Shown here in pieces: positions 16,238-22,021 of a stretch of DNA of 35,074 bases. Within the stretch, counting starts at the first letter, position 1; each line of letters opens with the position of its first letter. Made by a program: the position numbers and the translations under genes. The notes under the pieces are model-generated. The model had not been told where the DNA came from and made no database searches. It saw only the letters and a list, made by a program, of their open reading frames with translations. This DNA is from Scatomorpha stercorigallinarum (GTDB lineage Bacteria; Bacillota; Clostridia; Oscillospirales; Oscillospiraceae). The stretch spans positions 1-35,074 of the forward strand of contig CALXGN010000019.1 of NCBI GenBank assembly GCA_944387865.1, written 5' to 3'.

Positions 16238-16241
16238 TCAA
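16214..16241 (-). promoter_or_regulatory. Promoter of the MocR-type gene
   Basis: Minus strand: -35 TTGAAT (16236-16241), 16-bp spacer, -10 TATTAT (16214-16219). It overlaps the divergent plus-strand promoter almost completely, so a regulator bound here would control both genes. Confidence 0.6.
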
Positions 16242-16271
16242 GGCAAAGTTTTTTTCAAAGAGGTGCCGTAA

Positions 16272-16790
16272 ATGAGAACTTCCCCCCGCACGCGCATGCT
16301 CGTGATGTCCGCGCTGCTCGCCGCGCTGGGCTGCGCCGCCACGCTGGCCGTGCGCATCCCCTCGCCCACCGGCGGGTACATGAATCTGGGCGACACTGTG
16401 GTCATCCTCTCGGCCTATCTGCTGGGCCCTGCCTGGGGCGCGGCGGCGGGCGGGCTGGGGCCCGCGCTGGCGGACCTCTTTTCCGGCTACGCCGCCTATG
16501 TCCCCGCCACGCTGGCCATAAAGGCGCTGATGGCCGCCTGCGCGGCCTGGATATACGCCGCCCTGAAAAGGCGTCCCGCCGCCCTGCTGGTCGCGCCGCT
16601 GGCCGCGGAGGCCATCATGGTCGTAGGCTACTGGCTCTATGACGCGCTGCTGGCCGGCAGCCTGCTGGGCGCCGCGGCGGGCATACCCTCCAACCTTGTG
16701 CAGTCCGCGCTGGGCATCGCCGCCTCCGCCCTGCTGGCCGCGGCACTGCGCCGCTCCCCAGCCGTGCGGCGGGAATTCCCGCGCCTCTGA
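16272..16790 (+). CDS. ECF transporter S component, probably vitamin uptake
   Basis: A 172-residue membrane protein with about five or six hydrophobic segments and the S-component pattern GGYMNLGDTVVILSAYLLGPAWGA (roughly 35-58) followed by GLGPALADLFSGYA. Such proteins bind one vitamin and work with a shared EcfA-EcfA'-EcfT module encoded elsewhere; none of those genes is in this window. The divergent MocR-type gene suggests pyridoxine or a related B6 form (PdxU-like), but thiamin-precursor or other substrates cannot be excluded. AAAGAGGTG precedes the ATG. A terminator follows immediately. Confidence 0.88.
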   Translation: MRTSPRTRMLVMSALLAALGCAATLAVRIPSPTGGYMNLGDTVVILSAYLLGPAWGAAAGGLGPALADLFSGYAAYVPATLAIKALMAACAAWIYAALKRRPAALLVAPLAAEAIMVVGYWLYDALLAGSLLGAAAGIPSNLVQSALGIAASALLAAALRRSPAVRREFPRL

Positions 16791-16801
16791 GCCACACATG
16801 G

Positions 16802-16833
16802 AAAATTTGCCGCCCGCGGGCGGCAAATTTTTT
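16802..16833 (+). terminator. Intrinsic terminator after the S-component gene
   Basis: Near-perfect palindrome centred on GCCGCCC-GC-GGGCGGC, flanked by AAATTT arms and ending in a run of six T. Confidence 0.85.
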
Positions 16834-16844
16834 ACGCAGGGCGC

Positions 16845-16872
16845 TTGACAAACTGTGATTACTGTGTATAAT
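16845..16872 (+). promoter_or_regulatory. Promoter of the GntR-ABC operon
   Basis: Perfect hexamers TTGACA (16845-16850) and TATAAT (16867-16872) with a 16-bp spacer. A palindrome covers the -10 box, so this strong promoter is probably held off by the regulator it drives. Confidence 0.9.
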
Positions 16873-16883
16873 GAACATACACA
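16863..16883. promoter_or_regulatory. Palindromic operator over the -10 box
   Basis: Arms TGTGTAT (16863-16869) and ATACACA (16877-16883) around a 7-nt centre. This resembles operators of YtrA-subfamily GntR regulators, and the next gene encodes one. Confidence 0.65.
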
Positions 16884-16901
16884 CTATATAGGGTGATAGG
16901 C

Positions 16902-17276
16902 ATGGAAATAATCATCAGCAACGCGGCGGGGACGCCCATCTACGAGCAGATAGTCTCGCAGATCAAGGGCAAGATCATCTCCGGCGAACTGGCGGAGGGG
17001 GACGCCCTTCCGTCCATCCGCCTCCTGGCGAAGGAGCTGCGCATAAGCGTCATCACGACAAAGCGGGCCTACGAAGAGCTGGAGCGCGAGGGCTTTATCG
17101 TCACTCAGCCCGGCCGGGGCAGCTTTGTCGCCGGCAAAAATCTTGAACTGATAAGGGAGGAGCACCTCCGGCAGCTCGAGGAGCTTCTGGCCCAGTCGTG
17201 CCGCCTGGCCGCGGACTGCGGCCTGGGCCTCGAGGAGCTGGAGGAGATGCTCCGCCTCGTCTACGAGGGAGACTGA
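16902..17276 (+). CDS. YtrA-subfamily GntR regulator
   Basis: 124 residues: an N-terminal GntR winged helix (TPIYEQIVSQIKGKIISGEL, then GDALPSIRLLAKELRISVITTKRAYEEL) and a short helical C-terminal tail without a ligand domain, as in the YtrA group. These repress neighbouring ABC transporter operons. The ATG at 16902 has GGGTG 6 nt upstream; the GTG at 16893 overlaps that site. The ABC ATPase gene starts 4 nt after its stop. Autoregulation through the palindrome at 16863-16883 is inferred. Confidence 0.92.
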   Translation: MEIIISNAAGTPIYEQIVSQIKGKIISGELAEGDALPSIRLLAKELRISVITTKRAYEELEREGFIVTQPGRGSFVAGKNLELIREEHLRQLEELLAQSCRLAADCGLGLEELEEMLRLVYEGD

Positions 17277-17280
17277 TAAA

Positions 17281-18126
17281 ATGCAAAACGCAATAGAAGT
17301 GCGCTCGCTCACCAAGCGCTACCGCGCCTTCAAGCTGGACGGCGTCAGTTTTGTCCTGCCGTCCGGCTGCATAATGGGCCTGATAGGCGAAAACGGCGCC
17401 GGCAAAAGCACCACCATCCGCCTGCTGCTGGGCCTCGCCCGGCGGGACGGAGGGGACATATCCGTCCTTGGCGAGGACCCGCAGGGCGCTTCGCGCGAGC
17501 TGCGCGAGCGCATCGGCGTCGTGTTCGACGACTGCCCCTTTCCGGAGTCAATGACGCTCCGGGACGTGCGCAGGCTGCTCTCAGCCGCGTATAAGCGCTT
17601 CAACGCCGCCAAGTTCGATTCGCTCGGGCTGAAATTCGCCCTGCCGGAGCGGCAGAAGATAAAGGACTACTCCCGAGGCATGAAAATGAAGCTCTCCATC
17701 GCCGCCGCGCTCAGCCACGGCGCGGAGCTGCTCATCCTTGACGAGCCCACCAGCGGCCTCGACCCCGTGGCGCGCGACGAGCTGCTCGACATCCTGCTGG
17801 ATTTCATCCAGGACGAGAGCCACAGCGTGCTCATCTCGTCGCACATCCTCTCCGACCTGGAAAAGGCCTGCGACTACATCACGTTTATCCACACCGGGCG
17901 CGTTATTTTCAGCGAGGAGAAGGACGAGCTGCTTGAAAAATACGTGATCGCCAAGGGCTCCGAGCGCGAAATCGCCGCGCTCGGCCAGGACGCCGTTGTG
18001 GGCGTGCGGCGCAGCGCGTTCGGCTGCGAGGCCCTCGTGGAGCGCGCAGCGGGCGAGCGCCTGACGCACGAGCGCGCGAGCATCGAGGACATCATGCTCT
18101 ATTATATCAAGGGGGACGCGAAATGA
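17281..18126 (+). CDS. ABC transporter ATP-binding protein
   Basis: 281 residues with Walker A GENGAGKST (36-44), an atypical signature YSRGMKMKLS (130-139) of the YtrB/BcrA type, and Walker B plus D-loop LLILDEPTSGLD (150-161). The extra C-terminal part of about 70 residues is usual for this group. It pairs with the next-gene permease; the family exports lipids, antibiotics or peptides, and related operons respond to cell-wall antibiotics. The substrate is not predictable here. Its stop overlaps the permease start by 4 nt. Confidence 0.93.
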   Translation: MQNAIEVRSLTKRYRAFKLDGVSFVLPSGCIMGLIGENGAGKSTTIRLLLGLARRDGGDISVLGEDPQGASRELRERIGVVFDDCPFPESMTLRDVRRLLSAAYKRFNAAKFDSLGLKFALPERQKIKDYSRGMKMKLSIAAALSHGAELLILDEPTSGLDPVARDELLDILLDFIQDESHSVLISSHILSDLEKACDYITFIHTGRVIFSEEKDELLEKYVIAKGSEREIAALGQDAVVGVRRSAFGCEALVERAAGERLTHERASIEDIMLYYIKGDAK

Positions 18127-18725
18127 AGGCGCTGCTTATAAAGGATTTCCTGAACATCAAGGCGCAGGGGAAGGCGATACTGCTCGTTCTCGCCGTCTGG
18201 TTCATAATCAGCGTTGTGAACGGCAGCGGTTCGTTCTTCGCTGCTCTCAGCGTAGTGTACGCCATTCTCCTGCCGCTCACGAGCGTCACAGCCGACGACA
18301 AGTGCGGCTTTGAGCGCTACGCCATGACCATGCCGCTCTCGCGCACGGTTATGGCGCTGAGCCAGTACGTCTTTTCGCTGCTCTGTGCGTTCATCATGGC
18401 TTTAATAGGCTTCGCGGCCTGCGTTATCATCGACCGCTCGGCGATAAACGAGGCGCTGGCCACCTGCGCGGCCTGCTTCTGCGTCGCGGTGGTGCTCGTG
18501 AGCCTGCTGCTCCCGCTCGTGTACAAATACGGCCCGGAGAAGGCGCGGCTGGTCATGATGGCGGTGTTTGTGGTCGGCTTCCTCGTCTTTGGCTTCGTTT
18601 TGGATAAGCTCGATGTGGAGCTTGAATTGAACGCCATTTTCATCGCCATGCCCGTGATCGCCCTCGTGCTGCTCGCCGCCAGCGCGGCCGTCAGCGTCGG
18701 CATATACAGGAAGAAAGAATTCTGA
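18123..18725 (+). CDS. ABC-2 type transporter permease
   Basis: 200 residues with six hydrophobic segments, beginning MKALLIKDFLNIKAQGK, the usual start of ABC2_membrane_5-type permeases in YtrA-regulated operons. The segment LPLTSVTADDKCGFERYAMTMPLSR is characteristic of this group. Only one permease is encoded, so the transporter is probably a homodimer of permease plus two ATPases. The start overlaps the ATPase stop (ATGA). Confidence 0.9.
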   Translation: MKALLIKDFLNIKAQGKAILLVLAVWFIISVVNGSGSFFAALSVVYAILLPLTSVTADDKCGFERYAMTMPLSRTVMALSQYVFSLLCAFIMALIGFAACVIIDRSAINEALATCAACFCVAVVLVSLLLPLVYKYGPEKARLVMMAVFVVGFLVFGFVLDKLDVELELNAIFIAMPVIALVLLAASAAVSVGIYRKKEF

Positions 18726-18733
18726 GGCCGCCG

Positions 18734-18967
18734 GTGCATGATATGAAAAACACCCTTACCTGCCCCAAATGCGGCTGCAAGCGCATCATCCGTGTGCCCG
18801 ACGGCGCGCACCGTTACCTGGCCAACAGCATATGTATGACCAAAGCGCTCACTGTGGAGCGCGTGCCGGTGGCGAGATATGTCTGCGCCGGCTGCGGCTA
18901 TGTGGAAAACTACGTTGAATCGCGCGCCGGCCTGTCCCGGCTGGAGGAGTTCTTCGGCAAAGAATAA
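18734..18967 (+). CDS. Small zinc-ribbon protein
   Basis: 77 residues with a CPKCGC motif near residue 10 and CAGCGY near 52, a four-cysteine zinc ribbon split by a longer loop. There is no membrane segment. GAGG at 18724-18727 favours the GTG at 18734; the ATG at 18743 is the alternative. It follows the permease gene by 8 nt and so probably belongs to the transporter operon. Role unknown; similar short ribbons occur as stand-alone proteins in Clostridia. Confidence 0.75.
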   Translation: MHDMKNTLTCPKCGCKRIIRVPDGAHRYLANSICMTKALTVERVPVARYVCAGCGYVENYVESRAGLSRLEEFFGKE

Positions 18968-18969
18968 TA

Positions 18970-19013
18970 AACGCCCCCTTAAACTCAGCGGAACGGTGAG
19001 TTAAGGGGGCGTT
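18970..19013. terminator. Long hairpin, probable terminator
   Basis: Arms 18970-18986 and 18997-19013 (AACGCCCCCTTAA with CTCA below the loop, one bulged A). There is no good T run on the plus strand; on the minus strand it is followed by TTTATTATT. It probably ends the operon from the left or the minus-strand peptide gene from the right. Confidence 0.6.
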
Positions 19014-19066
19014 GCGTATGCGCGGCGAAGCACCGTATATGACCGGCGGTGGATTTTGCCTCACGC

Positions 19067-19159
19067 TCAGGCGGCGCGGCCCTTTACCAGCTTCCTGACT
19101 CCGAAAACGCCAAGAGCAATAACGGCGGCGGCGCCGACAACGGAAATAACCTTCGACAT
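19067..19159 (-). CDS. Small membrane protein, 30 residues
   Basis: Reads MSKVISVVGAAAVIALGVFG and continues VRKLVKGRAA. It has one hydrophobic segment (about 4-20) and a basic tail. AGAGGAG lies 9 nt before the ATG, and a TATAAT box (19179-19184) lies just upstream. No family recognised. It is too short for routine gene calls, but the ribosome site is strong. The gap from 19160 to 19302 shows nothing else that I can support. Confidence 0.5.
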   Translation of the reverse strand: MSKVISVVGAAAVIALGVFGVRKLVKGRAA

Positions 19160-19302
19160 GATAACATTCTCCTCTGTAATTATAATTAGGTTTATTGATT
19201 GTCCCCGGTTTCCCGGTACGCCTGCATTATAGGGGAGCAATGTTTCCGTGGTATTAACGGACTTTTAAGGTTTTGTAGATTTATGCGGCCGCGGCTGAAA
19301 GT

Positions 19303-20613
19303 CTACCTCTCGCAGAGCCAGAACGCCGTGCTGTACGGCGCGAGCTCGCTGCCGCCGCCGAAGTCGTGCTCTTCCCCCGTTATCAGGTCCACGGCCCGGC
19401 CGCAGCCGGCGTTGAAGTGGGCGGTGTAGGGCTCGCTGTCCGCGTTGAAGGCGCAGAGCACGCGCTCATCGCCGCAGCGCCGCTGGAAGATGTACTGGCG
19501 GTTGGTGAGCAGCACCTCCGTGTAGTCGCCGTTTTTCAGCGCCTCGCTCCTGTCCCTCGCGCCGGCCATGGCGGCGATGCTGTCCGTCAGGCCGTTCCAC
19601 TGCGGCAGCTCTATCTCCGGCCGCAGCGCCCAGTCGCCCTCGTGTTTTTCGCCGCGGACGCCCCACTCGCTGCCGTAATAGACGCAGGGTATGCCCGGCA
19701 TGGCGAAGAGCAGGCCGTAGAGCACGCTCAGCAGCGCCGGCTCTTTGAGTATGCTCGCCGCGCGCGTCACGTCGTGGTTGTCCACGAAGGAAAAGAGGTG
19801 CTTGCCCTTATAGAGCGTCCAGTATTCCGGCCCAAACTGCCGCTTGATGCTGTGGCCGATCTCAAACAGGTTCATGTCGTTAAGGCTTGAATAGAGCCCC
19901 TTGTAGCACTCGTAGTTCGTGCAGCTGTGCAGCATCTCGTCGTTGACCCACTGGTTGTAATCGCCGTGCAGCGTTTCGCCCAGGAGGAAAAAGTCCGGCG
20001 ATATCTCCCCCGCCAGCGCCCGCAGGCGGCGCAGGAAGTCCTTATCCAGGCAGTAGGCCACGTCCAGCCGCAGGCCGTCGATGCCGAATTCCTCGCGCCA
20101 GCGGCGCACAACGCCGAGTATGTAGTCCACCACCGCCGGGTCGCGCAGGTTCAGCTTCACCAGCTCGTAGTGGCCCTCCCAGCCCTCGTACCAGAAGCCG
20201 TCGTTATAGCCGGAGTTGCCGTCGAAGCTGATGTTGAACCAGTCCTTATATGGCGAATCCCATCTGCGCTCCTGCACGTCGCGGAAGGCCCAGAAACCGC
20301 GCCCCACGTGGTTGAACACGCCGTCGAATATGACGCGCAGCCCCGCATCGTGAAACGCGCGGCAGACTTCCGCCAGGTCTTCGTTCGTGCCCAGGCGGCA
20401 GTCCACGCGCAGGTAGTCGCGCGTGTCATAGCCGTGCGCGTCGCTCTCGAACACCGGGCCCAGGTAGACGCCCTGCGCCCCCAGGCGGGCAATGTGCCCC
20501 GCCCAGTCCTTCAGGCGCAGGATGCGGTGCGCCTGGACGCCGTCGTTCTCCCGCGGCGCGCCGCAGAGCCCCAGCGGGTATATGTGATAGAACACGCTGT
20601 CAAATGCCCACAT
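19303..20613 (-). CDS. GH13 alpha-amylase family glycosidase, cytoplasmic
   Basis: 436 residues with the four GH13 regions: DGVFNH (97-102), GLRLDVAY holding nucleophile Asp184, LLGETLHG with acid/base Glu213, and FVDNHD with Asp281. It ends in a short C-terminal beta domain (STAFWLCE). There is no signal peptide, so it acts on imported maltodextrin-like sugars. The sequence does not settle hydrolase versus transferase activity. The ATG at 20613 is chosen because GGAGGA (20618-20623) lies just before it; a TTG at 20625 would overlap that site. It has its own promoter within the end of spoVAC. Confidence 0.9.
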   Translation of the reverse strand: MWAFDSVFYHIYPLGLCGAPRENDGVQAHRILRLKDWAGHIARLGAQGVYLGPVFESDAHGYDTRDYLRVDCRLGTNEDLAEVCRAFHDAGLRVIFDGVFNHVGRGFWAFRDVQERRWDSPYKDWFNISFDGNSGYNDGFWYEGWEGHYELVKLNLRDPAVVDYILGVVRRWREEFGIDGLRLDVAYCLDKDFLRRLRALAGEISPDFFLLGETLHGDYNQWVNDEMLHSCTNYECYKGLYSSLNDMNLFEIGHSIKRQFGPEYWTLYKGKHLFSFVDNHDVTRAASILKEPALLSVLYGLLFAMPGIPCVYYGSEWGVRGEKHEGDWALRPEIELPQWNGLTDSIAAMAGARDRSEALKNGDYTEVLLTNRQYIFQRRCGDERVLCAFNADSEPYTAHFNAGCGRAVDLITGEEHDFGGGSELAPYSTAFWLCER

Positions 20614-20632
20614 ACCGTCCTCCAAAAATCAT

Positions 20633-20654
20633 GCCCTCCGCCGCGGCGGAGGGC
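20633..20654 (-). terminator. Hairpin in the GH13 leader / spoVAC terminator
   Basis: Perfect palindrome with arms GCCCTCCGCC and GGCGGAGGGC. On the minus strand it is followed by ATGA and TTTTT, then the GH13 ribosome site. It would end spoVAC transcripts and also lies at the very start of the GH13 transcript. Confidence 0.65.
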
Positions 20655-20661
20655 GAGCTTG

Positions 20662-20687
20662 CCGACATTATATCTCATTTCTGTCGG
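20662..20687. promoter_or_regulatory. Inverted repeat flanking the GH13 -10 box
   Basis: Arms CCGACA (20662-20667) and TGTCGG (20682-20687) with a 14-nt centre that contains the -10 hexamer and part of the spacer. A repressor site is plausible. Confidence 0.45.
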
Positions 20688-20695
20688 ATAATCAA
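20667..20695 (-). promoter_or_regulatory. Promoter of the GH13 gene
   Basis: Minus strand: -35 TTGATT (20690-20695, overlapping the spoVAC stop), 17-bp spacer, -10 TATAAT (20667-20672). Confidence 0.8.
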
Positions 20696-21141
20696 GCGGC
20701 AAGTTGAGAACAGGCCCAGAGGATGAGCCCGTAGATCACGCTGGCCGCCGTGCCGTAGACGATAACCGGCCCGGCGATACTGAACATCTTTGCCGCCGTG
20801 CCCACGATCAGCCCCTCGCTGCGCGACTCTATGGCCGGGCTGGCCACGGCGTTGGCAAAGCCCGTGATGGGCACCAGCGAGCCCGCGCCGCCGAATTTGG
20901 CGATGCGGTCGTAGACGCCGAAGCCCGTCAGCAGCGCGCTGAGGGCGATGAGCGAAACGGAGCAGAGCGTGCCCGCCGCGTCCTTCTCCGCGCCCAGGTA
21001 GAGGTACAGCTCCGTCAGCAGCTGCCCCAGCGCGCAGATGGCCCCGCCCACCAGGAAAGCGCGCAGCAGGTCCGGCCCCAGCTTCGATCGCGGGGACTTT
21101 TTCTTCACATATTCGCCGTACTGCTCATTGGACATTTTCAA
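20692..21141 (-). CDS. spoVAC: Stage V sporulation protein AC
   Basis: About 149 residues, very similar in pattern to Bacillus SpoVAC: RAFLVGGAICALGQ, SALLTGFGVYDRIAKFGGAGSLVPITGFANA and SRSEGLIVGTAAKMFSIAGPVIVYG. It is an inner-membrane component of the channel that loads dipicolinic acid into spores and releases it on germination. SpoVAC usually precedes spoVAD and spoVAE; here a glycosidase gene follows instead. The start is uncertain: TTG at 21141 lies 9 nt from GGGAG, ATG at 21135 lies 15 nt from it. That ribosome site is part of the stem of the terminator just upstream. Confidence 0.93.
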   Translation of the reverse strand: MKMSNEQYGEYVKKKSPRSKLGPDLLRAFLVGGAICALGQLLTELYLYLGAEKDAAGTLCSVSLIALSALLTGFGVYDRIAKFGGAGSLVPITGFANAVASPAIESRSEGLIVGTAAKMFSIAGPVIVYGTAASVIYGLILWACSQLAA

Positions 21142-21176
21142 AAAAACCAGCTCCCGCTGCTATCATGCGCGGGAGC
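21140..21176 (-). terminator. Intrinsic terminator overlapping the spoVAC ribosome site
   Basis: Minus strand: stem GCTCCCGC / GCGGGAGC (21169-21176 with 21150-21157), 11-nt loop, then TGG and seven T (21140-21146). The 3' arm carries GGGAG, the best ribosome site for spoVAC. Confidence 0.85.
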
Positions 21177-21193
21177 CGTGATTTTATACGTTT

Positions 21194-21604
21194 TCAGATG
21201 TCGATGGTCAGGTTGTCGATCCCGTTGGCCTCAAACTCGCTGATGTATTCGTCCATGCGGTGGTTGAGCTCCGTCATGTCCTCGGGGTCCGTGTCCTCCA
21301 GGTGCATATCCCGCCGCGCCAGCTCCTCGGCCAGGATGTCGAAGAAAACGGCATCCTCATAGTCCGCGATGGCCTCGTGTATGCCGCCCTCCTCGTAGGC
21401 CCGGGATGGGAATGTGTGGCCGTACCAGGTCGTATACAGGTCCTTCATGCCGTTCTGGGCACAGAGCGCGAACATCTTTTCCTGCAGGTCGTCGTAGTCC
21501 TCGAAGCGGTCGCTGCCGCGCGCGGAGTTGAGCACCCAGTTGCCGACATAGACCAGATCCAGCAGGCGCCGGAACTCCTTATCGCTGAGCTCAATATTCA
21601 TCAT
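21194..21604 (-). CDS. Unknown acidic protein, 136 residues
   Basis: The product starts MMNIELSDKEFRRLLDLVYVGNWVLNS and is rich in Asp and Glu, with no membrane segment, signal or cysteine motif. I do not recognise it. The ATG at 21604 is chosen because AGGAGG (21611-21616) lies 6 nt upstream; longer frames have no such site. It has its own promoter (21633-21661) and terminator, so it is a single-gene unit between rpsU and spoVAC. Confidence 0.8.
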   Translation of the reverse strand: MMNIELSDKEFRRLLDLVYVGNWVLNSARGSDRFEDYDDLQEKMFALCAQNGMKDLYTTWYGHTFPSRAYEEGGIHEAIADYEDAVFFDILAEELARRDMHLEDTDPEDMTELNHRMDEYISEFEANGIDNLTIDI

Positions 21605-21632
21605 TCCAGACCTCCTGTCTGCGAGTGCTTTC

Positions 21633-21661
21633 ATTATAGCAGTATATGCGGAAAAAACCAA
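21633..21661 (-). promoter_or_regulatory. Promoter of the unknown acidic protein gene
   Basis: Minus strand: -35 TTGGTT (21656-21661), 17-bp spacer, -10 TATAAT (21633-21638). Confidence 0.75.
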
Positions 21662-21674
21662 GATGCCAGATGTA

Positions 21675-21703
21675 AAAATTCCCCCGCCCGTTGCGGGCGG
21701 GGG
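21675..21703 (-). terminator. Intrinsic terminator after rpsU
   Basis: Ten-bp stem CCCCCGCCCG (21681-21690) / CGGGCGGGGG (21694-21703), loop TTG. On the minus strand it is followed by AATTTTTAC. Confidence 0.9.
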
Positions 21704-21719
21704 TTTGCCTTGCGGAAAA

Positions 21720-21905
21720 TCAATAATAGCGCTTGTTCTTGTTCTTGCGCGCGGCCTCGGACTTCTTGCGGCGCTTGACGCTGGGGCTCTGGTAATACTC
21801 CTTCTTCCTCAGGTCAGCCATGACGCCAGCCTTGGCGCAGCTCCTCTTGAAGCGCTTGAGAGCGTTATCGAGCGACTCGTTCTCCTTGACATAGATCTCC
21901 GACAT
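21720..21905 (-). CDS. rpsU: 30S ribosomal protein S21
   Basis: 61 residues, typical S21 (MSEIYVKENESLDNALKRFK, then RKKEYYQSPSVKRRKKSEAA) with a very basic end. It binds near the 3' end of 16S rRNA in the small subunit and helps initiation. The ATG at 21905 has GGAGGGAA directly upstream; a longer frame begins inside that site. It has its own strong promoter and a leader of about 74 nt. Confidence 0.97.
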   Translation of the reverse strand: MSEIYVKENESLDNALKRFKRSCAKAGVMADLRKKEYYQSPSVKRRKKSEAARKNKNKRYY

Positions 21906-21979
21906 TTTATTCCCTCCCTCCAAAGACGCCTTTGTAGGGGCTAAATTAACCCTTATAAGCGGCGGGTGAACTACCGCCT
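21906..21979 (-). promoter_or_regulatory. rpsU leader with two small hairpins
   Basis: The predicted leader holds one stem, GGCGG/CCGCC around TAGTTCAC, and a second weak AGGG/CCCT stem before the GGAGGG ribosome site. Autogenous control by S21 is possible but not shown. Confidence 0.35.
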
Positions 21980-21985
21980 CTATGC

Positions 21986-22014
21986 ATTATAAGTTTTCTT
22001 TGGCCAGATGTCAA
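21986..22014 (-). promoter_or_regulatory. Consensus promoter of rpsU
   Basis: Minus strand: -35 TTGACA (22009-22014), 17-bp spacer, -10 TATAAT (21986-21991). Both hexamers are perfect; the site starts 7 nt after the leuS stop. Confidence 0.93.
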
Positions 22015-22021
22015 GTAAAAG

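Noticed and set aside
16199..16271. Vitamin riboswitch upstream of the S-component gene
   Set aside because: The leader is too short (about 30 nt) and no THI, RFN or similar conserved element is visible.
19199..19429. Plus-strand frame of 76 codons near the GH13 3' end
   Set aside because: Half of it is antisense to the conserved GH13 C-terminus and there is no ribosome site.
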